From positions 9,913-22,808 of the forward strand of contig DLPX01000024.1 in NCBI GenBank assembly GCA_002477475.1: a stretch of DNA of 12,896 bases. The letters run 5' to 3'. The stretch's first letter is position 1. The number at the start of each line of letters is the position of its first letter. Below the pieces are notes generated by a model. That model did not search any database. It was not told the DNA's origin and saw nothing but the letters and a program-made list of their open reading frames with translations. The stretch is from Proteobacteria bacterium UBA7447 (GTDB lineage: Bacteria > Pseudomonadota > Gammaproteobacteria > Arenicellales > UBA868). The translations under genes and the position numbers were made by a program. Of the stretch, positions 1-5,700 are shown in pieces.

Positions 1-422
1 TCCAAAAAGACAAACAGGTTGAACGCGTCTCCGGTGATCGCGATGCCCAGAAGTCCGGTAAGGCACAAGAGCCACGCGGTGTAGAAGAATCCCTGGTTGT
101 GTTTCTCGATTTCGCTTGCGACACTGGCCCGGGCGAAGACCGACACCACGGTACTGATGGTCGAAACAATCATCAGCACATAGGCGTTAACCAGATCGAC
201 GCGGTAGGCGATCCCAAAGGGCGCCGCCCAGCCGCCGAAGGCGTAGTCGATGGTGCCCGAATCCATCACGGCGCCCAGTAACAGGAAAGACACCGCCATC
301 GCCGCCGCGCTCGCCGCAAAGGTGAGGGTCCAGGCAGCGAGCGGACGAGACAGGACGAGACACAGCGCCGCCGCGATTAGCGGGACGACCACCTGCAGCG
401 CGGGCAGTTGCGCGCTAATCAC
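1..422 (-). CDS. mrpD: Mrp/Mnh Na+/H+ antiporter subunit D, N-terminal part (cut by window edge)
   Basis: This is the start of a large membrane subunit related to the NuoM/NuoN proton-pumping subunits of complex I; in Mrp it is one of the ion-translocating modules. About 140 codons are visible before the left edge. The translation is strongly hydrophobic, and its last visible part reads GIAITGDAFNLFVFL, matching the conserved TGDxFNLFVF stretch of MrpD/NuoM-type proteins. The start is a GTG at 422-420 that overlaps the TGA stop of mrpC (GTGA), so translation is probably coupled. The body of the protein, including the transmembrane Lys and Glu residues expected for ion transfer, lies outside the window. 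It could be any of several D-like paralogues these clusters carry; the family assignment is firm, the exact paralogue is not. Confidence 0.9.
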   Translation of the reverse strand, partial: MISAQLPALQVVVPLIAAALCLVLSRPLAAWTLTFAASAAAMAVSFLLLGAVMDSGTIDYAFGGWAAPFGIAYRVDLVNAYVLMIVSTISTVVSVFARASVASEIEKHNQGFFYTAWLLCLTGLLGIAITGDAFNLFVFL

Positions 423-772
423 AATGACTCGTCCTGTTGATGAATCTCGACTTCCTCAACCGAGTCGTAGGCTTCCCGTATCCTGACGACCAGGGCGAGC
501 CCTAGGGCGGTTGTCGAGACACCCACGACAATCGCTGTCAGGATGAGCACATGGGGCAGAGGGTTGGAGTAGTCGCTGACCCCTTCCTGCAGGATCGGGA
601 CACGCCCGCCTGACATTTTCCCAACGCTGATGTAGAGAATGAATACCGACGCCTGAAAGACATTCAGGCCGATGATCTTCTTCACCAGGTTTCCGCTTGA
701 GATCACAACATAAAAACCGGTCATCATCAGCAGGATGACAATCCAGTAGTTGTACAGGCCCGCGATGGTCAT
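419..772 (-). CDS. mrpC: Mrp/Mnh Na+/H+ antiporter subunit C (NuoK-like)
   Basis: A 117-residue, three-helix membrane protein of the MrpC/NuoK family, one of the small core subunits of the multi-subunit cation/proton antiporter. Hydrophobic segments lie at roughly 9-25, 33-50 and 72-97. The NPLPHVLILTAIVV stretch (about 70-83) is the family signature preceding and forming the third helix. The length is normal for MrpC. The C-terminus is acidic and cytoplasmic-looking (EEVE, QQDESL). The ATG at 772-770 overlaps the mrpB stop (ATGA), and the stop overlaps the GTG of mrpD, so it sits in an unbroken chain of coupled genes. MrpC is assigned rather than NuoK because of the neighbours mrpB, mrpE, mrpF and mrpG. 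Confidence 0.95.
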   Translation of the reverse strand: MTIAGLYNYWIVILLMMTGFYVVISSGNLVKKIIGLNVFQASVFILYISVGKMSGGRVPILQEGVSDYSNPLPHVLILTAIVVGVSTTALGLALVVRIREAYDSVEEVEIHQQDESL

Positions 773-1188
773 GGATCGTTGCGCCCGGCGAAGGCGAGAA
801 AAATCGTGATCATGACCGCGCTCACCGTCACGCCGACGCCGAATTCGACAATCAGGATGCCAAGGTGCTGTCCCGCGACGGGATCATGCGCCAGTGCGTT
901 ATAGGCAAGGTAATCTGAACCCGCCAGCATCGTTACCGCGCCGACCCCGGCGAAGAGCAGCAGGCCGAAGGCTGTGAGCAGGCGCAGCGCTGCCGGCGGC
1001 ACGGCGCTGCGCAGCGCTTCGGTACCGAAAACCAGACCATAGAGAATAAAGCCGGCCGCAAAGATCACCCCGGCCTGAAAGCCCCCGCCCGGTCCGAAAT
1101 CGCCGTGAAACTGCACATAAAGTGCAAACAGCAAGATCATCGGAATGATGATCTTGGCAATGATGCGAAGCACCGGATTGTCGATCAT
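769..1188 (-). CDS. mrpB: Mrp/Mnh Na+/H+ antiporter subunit B (MnhB domain)
   Basis: A 139-residue membrane protein with about four hydrophobic segments (roughly 7-25, 36-55, 68-88 and 108-134). The loop HGDFGPGGGFQAG at 28-40 is the MnhB signature (H-x-x-PGGGFxxG), found in MrpB and in the matching subunit of membrane-bound hydrogenases. It is a structural membrane subunit of the antiporter complex; no catalytic activity of its own is established. The ATG at 1188-1186 overlaps the stop of the upstream MbhD/E-like gene by ATGA, and its own stop overlaps the mrpC start the same way. Length and motif agree with the family, and the assignment is secure. Confidence 0.95.
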   Translation of the reverse strand: MIDNPVLRIIAKIIIPMILLFALYVQFHGDFGPGGGFQAGVIFAAGFILYGLVFGTEALRSAVPPAALRLLTAFGLLLFAGVGAVTMLAGSDYLAYNALAHDPVAGQHLGILIVEFGVGVTVSAVMITIFLAFAGRNDP

Positions 1189-1742
1189 TGCCCAACGCCC
1201 TCTTTTCCCGGCCGTTTGCGTCGGCGCAGTCCGAGCAGGGCGAGTACCCCGACGCCTGCGGTAAAAATGACGGCCAGTTCGCCGAGAGTGTCGTAGCCGC
1301 GGTAGCTCGCCAGGATGCTTGTAACCACATTAGGGATGCCGGTCTGTTGCGGGGATTCTGTGATGTAGGCCGGCGCCACGTGCTGGTGCACCGGCGCGGT
1401 TGGATCCCCGAAGTGGGGCATGTCCAGCGTGCCGTAGATCAGGGTGGCCCCGGTGGCGACCACAACGGTGAGCGGCAACAGGGAACTGCGGACCGAGCCG
1501 CGTTCGTACCGCCCCACCAGCCCGATGGTGCCCAGCATCAATACCGTGGAGATGCCGACCCCGACAGCCGCCTCGGTGAACGCGACGTCTACCGCATCGA
1601 GGAGCACGAACATCACCGCCGCGAGCAGGCTGTAGATACCGAACATCATCGCGACGGCAAAAAGATCGCGCAGACGCACCGCGGCAATCGCCGTCACCGC
1701 CAGCAGTGCCAGAAGAAAAATGTTGACGCTTTCGATCAGCAC
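1185..1742 (-). CDS. Stand-alone MbhD/MbhE-like subunit (equivalent of the MrpA C-terminal region, DUF4040)
   Basis: A 185-residue membrane protein corresponding to the C-terminal part of canonical MrpA, here a separate polypeptide. Residues 1-80 look like the MbhD/DUF4040 domain, with DVAFTEAAVGVGISTVLML at 52-70 carrying the conserved Glu57. Residues about 88-106 form another hydrophobic segment. Residues 138-172 match the MbhE/MrpA C-terminal domain, with the RGYDTLGE motif (148-155) leading into the last helix. The C-terminus is very basic (RRRKRPGK), suggesting a cytoplasmic end. The start is GTG at 1742-1740, directly after the mrpG stop with no gap; the stop overlaps mrpB. No NuoL-like MrpA N-terminal domain is fused to it, so that function must come from a D-type subunit, probably downstream and outside the window. 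The family match is firm; the symbol varies between genomes and is left empty. Confidence 0.9.
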   Translation of the reverse strand: MLIESVNIFLLALLAVTAIAAVRLRDLFAVAMMFGIYSLLAAVMFVLLDAVDVAFTEAAVGVGISTVLMLGTIGLVGRYERGSVRSSLLPLTVVVATGATLIYGTLDMPHFGDPTAPVHQHVAPAYITESPQQTGIPNVVTSILASYRGYDTLGELAVIFTAGVGVLALLGLRRRKRPGKEGVGQ

Positions 1743-2066
1743 TTACTTCTCTGCCTTGTCCGTTTCATGCAGCCAGGGTTTTCGGAAGCCGTGGGTTGCT
1801 GCGCGTGCAAGGGCGTGGGCGGTCGAGGGACCAAGCAATGCCATGATCAGCAAAAGCGCAAGAATCTTGCCCATCAGCAGGCCCCATCCCGCAGCCAACG
1901 CGAGGCCCAACAAAATGGCACCGGCACCGAGTGTGTCGGTGACACTGGCGCCATGCAGCCGCGTGAAGACATCGGGCAGGCGCAGCAGCCCCGTTGCCCC
2001 AATCAGGAGGAACAGCGTGCCGATCCCCAGCAGCGCCATGCTTAGCAGATCAGTCAGGCCGCTCAT
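1743..2066 (-). CDS. mrpG: Mrp/Mnh Na+/H+ antiporter subunit G
   Basis: A 107-residue small membrane subunit of the antiporter. Three hydrophobic stretches are visible (about 5-26, 44-61 and 64-85). Between the first two lies LLRLPDVFTRLHGASVTDTLGAG, the family's conserved RLPDxxxRLHxxxxxxTLG motif (about 27-49). The C-terminal 25 residues are hydrophilic. The ATG at 2066-2064 overlaps the mrpF stop by ATGA, and the TAA stop directly abuts the GTG of the MbhD/E-like gene. MrpG is needed for complex assembly and activity in studied systems; no enzymatic role is known. The assignment is secure by motif, length and position next to mrpF. Confidence 0.95.
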   Translation of the reverse strand: MSGLTDLLSMALLGIGTLFLLIGATGLLRLPDVFTRLHGASVTDTLGAGAILLGLALAAGWGLLMGKILALLLIMALLGPSTAHALARAATHGFRKPWLHETDKAEK

Positions 2067-2356
2067 GGGTCTTCTGTTTCGGTGTGCGACTGGGGCTGGC
2101 CGAGATTGCCGAACTCAGATATCTTGAGCACCGCCACCGTCCCGATGAATCCGATCAGCACGTACATGATAGCGATGTCTATGTAGAGTTCGGGATCCCC
2201 GACCACGAAGCCCAGGACGGCGATCATCAGGACGGTCTTCGTGCCCAACGCGTTGGAGGCAAGAATCCGGTCGTATACGGTCGGTCCCTTGATCGCGCGG
2301 ATCAATGCGAACGCCATGGTCACCAACAGCGCGATGAGGGTGATCGTCAGAATCAT
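2063..2356 (-). CDS. mrpF: Mrp/Mnh Na+/H+ antiporter subunit F
   Basis: A 97-residue membrane protein with three predicted helices (about 2-20, 38-55 and 57-78). The segment RAIKGPTVYDRILASNALGTK (about 20-40) is the conserved MrpF motif, with the GPTxxDRIxAxNxLGTK pattern at the first cytoplasmic loop. The C-terminal tail is short, polar and acidic (HTETEDP). The ATG at 2356-2354 overlaps the mrpE stop (ATGA) and the stop overlaps the mrpG start. MrpF is a small structural subunit sometimes linked to bile-salt or cation efflux phenotypes, but its function here should be read as part of the whole antiporter complex. Confidence 0.95.
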   Translation of the reverse strand: MILTITLIALLVTMAFALIRAIKGPTVYDRILASNALGTKTVLMIAVLGFVVGDPELYIDIAIMYVLIGFIGTVAVLKISEFGNLGQPQSHTETEDP

Positions 2357-2826
2357 GGACGCTCCGTTCGCTGGACCCGCCGCCCCATCTCGCCCGACAT
2401 CAGGTCGTTCGCCGCTTCTTCCGTCAGCGCGTGGACCTCGATGGCGTCTTCCGAGACATCAAGGGAAATGGTCCCGGGTGTGAGGGTGATGGAGTTGGCG
2501 TAGGTGACCCGCCCGACTTCGGTGTGGTCTGTGGCGTCGACGTGGATGACGGTGGGATGAATCGGCAGTTTGGGATTTACGATCCGTTTGGCGACATCCA
2601 GGTTTGAGCGGATGATCTGGATGACGAGCCACGGGCCGTAACGCAAGAGCCCTGGCAGCAGGCCCACCGGCACTCCCTCTTCATCGAGCAGTTCAAGCCG
2701 GGCGGCGCAGGCAACAATCGCTGCCACCGAGACCAGACCCAGCGACAGCAGCAGCGGGCTGGTGTGTCCGGAGAGCAGCAGCCACGTGCCGGACAATATG
2801 ACAATCAGCGCAATGGCGTTTCTCAT
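2353..2826 (-). CDS. mrpE: Mrp/Mnh Na+/H+ antiporter subunit E; first gene of the operon
   Basis: A 157-residue MrpE-family protein and the first gene of the antiporter operon. Two N-terminal membrane helices (about 4-20 and 24-42) are followed by a hydrophobic, membrane-associated segment around LRYGPWLVIQIIRSNLDVAKRI, then a soluble domain. The motif ANSITLTPGTISLDV (about 110-124) is the family signature. The ATG at 2826-2824 has only a modest purine-rich ribosome site (AGAGAG) just upstream. The stop overlaps the mrpF start. A 122-nt gap separates it from the upstream same-strand GntR gene; it may have its own promoter there, but I see no convincing one. Length and motif are typical. Confidence 0.94.
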   Translation of the reverse strand: MRNAIALIVILSGTWLLLSGHTSPLLLSLGLVSVAAIVACAARLELLDEEGVPVGLLPGLLRYGPWLVIQIIRSNLDVAKRIVNPKLPIHPTVIHVDATDHTEVGRVTYANSITLTPGTISLDVSEDAIEVHALTEEAANDLMSGEMGRRVQRTERP

Positions 2827-2948
2827 GCTCTCTGGGCTCAGCGGGTGACGCAGGCCAGGCCCGCGTTCCAGTATTCAGCGTTATAAGTTATCACGCGTAG
2901 TGCAAAACGGGGGTCCGCCGTCGGGCAGCGCCTGCATTGCATACGCTG
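2827..2948. other. Gap between the GntR gene and mrpE; presumed mrp leader
   Basis: This 122-nt non-coding gap lies upstream of mrpE and downstream of the GntR regulator on the same strand. It should hold the mrp promoter unless the two are co-transcribed. On the minus strand TTGCAC (2905-2900) and TATAAC (2885-2880) resemble promoter elements, but the 14-nt spacing is too short to trust. A small inverted repeat, CAGCG (2926-2930) with CGCTG (2944-2948), abuts the GntR stop but lacks a T-tract, so it is not a convincing terminator. There is no copy of the TGGTnnnACCA operator found upstream of the GntR gene. Confidence 0.4.
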
Positions 2949-3701
2949 TCAGGAAAGATTGAGGCCGGTAGCGCGCCGATGCGCCCGGGCCTCGCGCCTT
3001 CTGTGGATATTCATGTCCTGGAGGGTGTGTTCAACGTAACTGATGTGCTCATCTGAAGCTGCCTTGGCAGCCTTGGGATCACCATCAATGATAGCGTTCA
3101 TCAGGTGATAATGCTGGTCCCTGAGGTGCTTGAAGTTGTCCGGCCGCTGGTAGAGGTTCTGAAGGTTGTAGTGGATGCTCCTACGCAGCAGCGAGAACAG
3201 GCTGCGCATGACATGGACAAGCACCACGTTATGTGAAGCCTCACCGATCGCCAGATGAAAATCCGCGTCGGCTTTTGCCTCCACAACAGCGTCACCTTCA
3301 CCGTGAGACGCGATCATCCGCTTGTAGGCGGCTCTCAGTAGTTCGATATCGGTCTGCGTTCGTCGCGCTGCGGCATGGTAGGCCGCCATCGACTCGATCG
3401 CATGACGCAACTCCATGACATCTTCCTGGGCATCGGGTGATGCACTGATCAATTCCAGCAGGGGATTCTCCAGCGCGGGATTCAGGCTTTCGGTGACCTC
3501 CGTCGCCCCGCCCCGACGCGTGACGAGAAGGCCGCGGGCGGAAAGGATCTGCAGGCCCTCGCGTAATGAAGGGCGCGATACGCCAAGTTGCGCGGCGAAC
3601 TTGCGTTCGGCAGGCAGACGGTCGCCGGGTTTGAGGGCGCCTTCGAGGATGAGTTGTTCTATCTGGCGGACGACGGAATCGCAGACGCGTTCACGAGCCA
3701 T
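2949..3701 (-). CDS. GntR-family transcriptional regulator, FadR subfamily (PdhR/LldR-like, FCD domain)
   Basis: A 250-residue cytoplasmic DNA-binding regulator. Residues about 5-70 are the GntR winged helix: LILEGALKPGDRLPAER, then GVSRPSLREGLQILSARGLL, then an RRGGATEV wing. Residues about 90-230 form the all-helical FCD ligand domain, beginning DVMELRHAIESMAAYHAA. Overall it reads closest to E. coli PdhR and to LldR, which sense pyruvate and lactate. Asp145, His149, His197 and His219 stand where metal-binding FCD proteins have their Asp/His ligands, so a metal-bound small carboxylate is a plausible effector. The ATG at 3701-3699 has a weak ribosome site. A PdhR-type operator sits 14 nt upstream of it, suggesting autoregulation. 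No pyruvate, lactate or glycolate genes are adjacent, so the target pathway and symbol are left open. Confidence 0.93.
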   Translation of the reverse strand: MARERVCDSVVRQIEQLILEGALKPGDRLPAERKFAAQLGVSRPSLREGLQILSARGLLVTRRGGATEVTESLNPALENPLLELISASPDAQEDVMELRHAIESMAAYHAAARRTQTDIELLRAAYKRMIASHGEGDAVVEAKADADFHLAIGEASHNVVLVHVMRSLFSLLRRSIHYNLQNLYQRPDNFKHLRDQHYHLMNAIIDGDPKAAKAASDEHISYVEHTLQDMNIHRRREARAHRRATGLNLS

Positions 3702-3715
3702 AGCTTCTGGTTATC

Positions 3716-3726
3716 TGGTAAGACCA
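3716..3726. promoter_or_regulatory. PdhR/LldR-type operator (TGGTAAGACCA)
   Basis: A perfect dyad TGGT-AAG-ACCA lies 14 nt upstream of the GntR start codon. The PdhR/LldR group recognises TTGGTnnnACCAA-type sites, so the site and the neighbouring protein match. Outer arms TCTGG (3706-3710) and CCAGA (3731-3735) form a second, nested dyad offset by half a base. The site falls just after the candidate -10 element, where a bound repressor would block initiation. Binding is inferred, not shown. Confidence 0.6.
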
Positions 3727-3734
3727 CGTGCCAG

Positions 3735-3762
3735 ACTTTAGCACTCTTCATAACCGAGGCAA
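3735..3762 (-). promoter_or_regulatory. Candidate sigma-70 promoter of the GntR gene
   Basis: On the minus strand TTGCCT (3762-3757) and TAAAGT (3740-3735) are separated by 16 nt, an acceptable match to -35 and -10 elements. The start of transcription would fall near 3728, directly against the TGGTAAGACCA operator. No better candidate is seen in the 110-nt gap between the kinase gene and the GntR gene. Confidence 0.4.
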
Positions 3763-3777
3763 ACCGTTCGGAGGTTT

Positions 3778-3806
3778 AAAAACCCTTAAAAGCCGGCTTT
3801 TTAAGG
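3778..3806 (-). terminator. Probable intrinsic terminator after the kinase gene
   Basis: Five nt past the kinase stop codon, the minus strand holds arms CCTTAAAAAG and CTTTTAAGG around a CCGG centre (3806-3784), followed at once by GTTTTT (3783-3778). The central 14 bases at 3788-3801 are a perfect palindrome. Hairpin plus T-tract is the pattern of a rho-independent terminator, though the stem is AT-rich with an unpaired A and a minimal loop. It would separate kinase transcription from the GntR promoter directly downstream. Confidence 0.55.
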
Positions 3807-3811
3807 TGGGG

Positions 3812-4702
3812 TCAGGTGCCCGGCGACTGGTGAGAGGGAGCCCCAAAGGCAAGGGAAAGAAAGGCATGCATGTCCTTGGGTCGTTGGCTTTGGTCGAGCG
3901 AAAGAGCGTCTTCGACGGCCTTAAGGAAGGTATAGGGATAGGCGCCGGCTCGCGAGACCGTGAGTTTCTCAAGCGCAGCCCCTTCGCGCCGTTTCAGGGC
4001 GGGCGGCGGCGAAGTGCCGGTAATGCAGTTATAGATCGTCGCAGCCAGACCATAAATATCGGTCCAGGATCCGAGACTGCCATCGAGATATTGCTCGGGC
4101 GGCGCAAAGCCGTGGGTCAGGGTCTGGAAGGATCCAAACCGATCGTCGTTATCGATCGTCTGGGCCGCGCCGAAATCCAGCAGCAGGGCCTGGCCACTGG
4201 TTCGAAGCAGTACGTTGGCGGGTTTGACGTCAAGATGCACAACGCTCTGTTGGTGCATGTGCCACAGTCCCTCTCCGATAGGGGGAAAGACCTGCTGCAT
4301 AAAATCCCAGTCGAGGTCGCCCGCCAGCTTGTTGATGAACCAGCGCAAGTCGCGGCCTTCTTCGTGCGTCATAACCATGTATAGCGTCTGGTTCGCCTCG
4401 AAGTACTCAGCCACACTGATAACGTTTGGATGACGGACGGTGCTCATCCGCTGCGCTTCGAAGCGGAATTTTTCCAGGCCGTTGCGAAAAGGCATCTGGG
4501 CAAGCGGCGTGTTTGGTTCAAGGGATCCGTCAGGGTTGCGGGTGACAAGGTCCTGGGGGCAGTACTCCTTGATGACGAATTTGTGGCGTTCGAGTTCGTT
4601 GCTCGCGAGGTAGACCAGGCTGAACCCGCCCCCGCCAAGGACTTCGCCCACGGTATATCCCTTGAGCACGTATCCGTTCTGTAGAGGAAGTCTGCTGGCC
4701 AT
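3812..4702 (-). CDS. Hanks-type serine/threonine protein kinase, soluble, non-RD
   Basis: A 296-residue protein that is almost entirely a eukaryotic-like kinase domain, with no membrane segment or sensor domain, so it should be cytoplasmic. Visible motifs are the glycine loop GGGGFSLVY (23-31), the ATP-binding Lys45 in VIKEY, a candidate helix-C Glu82, the catalytic loop HLDVKPAN (156-163), DFG (176-178) and the APE-equivalent PPEQY (201-205). All catalytic residues are present, so it should be active. The HRD arginine is Leu157, making it a non-RD kinase not expected to need activation-loop phosphorylation. I chose the ATG at 4702: it begins right before the domain, while a longer reading to 4990 would run antisense through the yicC start and adds no recognisable sequence. 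No clear ribosome site precedes it. It diverges from yicC; a partner PP2C phosphatase is not in the window. Substrates are unknown. Confidence 0.9.
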   Translation of the reverse strand: MASRLPLQNGYVLKGYTVGEVLGGGGFSLVYLASNELERHKFVIKEYCPQDLVTRNPDGSLEPNTPLAQMPFRNGLEKFRFEAQRMSTVRHPNVISVAEYFEANQTLYMVMTHEEGRDLRWFINKLAGDLDWDFMQQVFPPIGEGLWHMHQQSVVHLDVKPANVLLRTSGQALLLDFGAAQTIDNDDRFGSFQTLTHGFAPPEQYLDGSLGSWTDIYGLAATIYNCITGTSPPPALKRREGAALEKLTVSRAGAYPYTFLKAVEDALSLDQSQRPKDMHAFLSLAFGAPSHQSPGT

Positions 4703-4747
4703 AACGATAGCGATTGCGGGAGCTCGGGTGATCCACCGACCGCAACC

Positions 4748-4767
4748 AGGAATACAGTATAGTTCCT
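4748..4767. promoter_or_regulatory. Candidate divergent promoter region of the kinase gene and yicC
   Basis: The 131-nt gap between the divergent kinase and yicC genes contains overlapping -10-like hexamers: TATACT on the minus strand (4761-4756) for the kinase and TATAGT on the plus strand (4758-4763) for yicC. Both sit inside a dyad AGGAA-N10-TTCCT. Neither has a good -35 element at normal spacing, so the call is tentative. If real, the two directions would compete for one site. Confidence 0.3.
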
Positions 4768-4833
4768 CGCCTGAATTTGATGCAGCCCCGGCGGAGCCGT
4801 GCTCGCCGCGGGCAATAATCTCGGAGATTCGAT

Positions 4834-5700
4834 GTGCCAAAGAGCATGACGGCGTTCTCTCGCTGTGTTGCCCAGGGTCCGTCGGGAGACCTGACCTGGG
4901 AACTGCGTTCGGTAAACCATCGCTTCCGGGAGGTGGCCATGCGGCTTCCGGAGGAGTTGCGCTTTCACGAGGGCGCTTTTCGCGATGCAATTACAGCGTC
5001 AGTCAGCCGCGGCCGTATTGACGGCTGGCTTCGCTATTCTCCTCCCACGAGCGCATATGATGCGCCGCAGATGGATACAGATCTGATTGGGCAACTCGGC
5101 GCCTGGTCGGAAAGCGTTCGCCAGCTCCTGCCGGAAGCCGAGCCACTGCGGGTTGGAGAGATTCTGAAGTGGCCCGGTGTGATGTCGACTCCTGTCATCG
5201 ACGAAGAGGCGCTGGCCGGCGCGGCAATGGCCCTGCTGACGCAAGCCCTCCAGCAACTGTCCGACTCCCGCGAGCGCGAGGGTACGGCCCTTGGGCAAAT
5301 GCTCAACGAGCGCGTGCAGGCGGCGGCGGCGGCGATTGCGGCGTTGGAAGCCGTATTGCCTGAAATAGGTGATGCGCATCGCGAGCGTCTCGGCCAGCGG
5401 CTGGCAGAGATGAGCGTGCAGGTCGAACCCGAACGGCTTGAACAGGAAGTGGTGCTGCTGTTGGCAAAGAGTGAAGTCAGCGAAGAGGTGGATCGACTGA
5501 AGATGCACCTCAATGAAGTGACGCAGGCGCTCGAGCAAAACGACCCGATCGGCCGCCGCCTGGATTTTCTAATGCAGGAGTTGAACCGTGAGGCGAACAC
5601 GCTGGGGTCCAAGTCCGCACACCCTGAGCAGACCAACGCCTCCGTCACGCTCAAGGTCCTGATTGAGCAGATGCGAGAGCAGGTGCAGAACATTGAGTAA
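4834..5700 (+). CDS. yicC: YicC family endoribonuclease / RNA-turnover protein
   Basis: A 288-residue cytoplasmic protein of the YicC/YloC family. Members are reported endoribonucleases, and E. coli YicC affects small-RNA stability. The N-terminus SMTAF followed by WELRSVNHRF (about 24-33) and the C-terminus GRRLDFLMQELNREANTLGSKS through IEQMREQVQNIE are both family hallmarks; the middle (about 140-220) is helical and Glu/Ala-rich. Length equals that of E. coli YicC. The GTG at 4834 is preferred over the ATG at 4846 because GGAG (4823-4826) lies 7 nt upstream and MxxSMTAF is the usual family start. It precedes gmk, whose start codon overlaps its end, as in many gammaproteobacteria. The family assignment is certain; the exact RNA targets here are unknown. 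Confidence 0.96.
   Translation: MPKSMTAFSRCVAQGPSGDLTWELRSVNHRFREVAMRLPEELRFHEGAFRDAITASVSRGRIDGWLRYSPPTSAYDAPQMDTDLIGQLGAWSESVRQLLPEAEPLRVGEILKWPGVMSTPVIDEEALAGAAMALLTQALQQLSDSREREGTALGQMLNERVQAAAAAIAALEAVLPEIGDAHRERLGQRLAEMSVQVEPERLEQEVVLLLAKSEVSEEVDRLKMHLNEVTQALEQNDPIGRRLDFLMQELNREANTLGSKSAHPEQTNASVTLKVLIEQMREQVQNIE

Noticed and set aside
1188..2045. Open plus-strand frame of 285 codons opposite mrpG and the MbhD/E-like gene
   Set aside because: It is antisense to well-supported Mrp genes, rich in His, Gln and Arg, and shows no recognisable domain; it is a high-GC shadow frame.
2880..2905. TTGCAC/TATAAC promoter-like pair upstream of mrpE
   Set aside because: The 14-nt spacer is too short for a normal sigma-70 promoter, and no other support is visible.
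4703..4990. Possible 96-residue N-terminal extension of the kinase
   Set aside because: It would run through the divergent promoter gap and antisense to the start of yicC, and the added sequence is Pro/Arg-rich without any domain.
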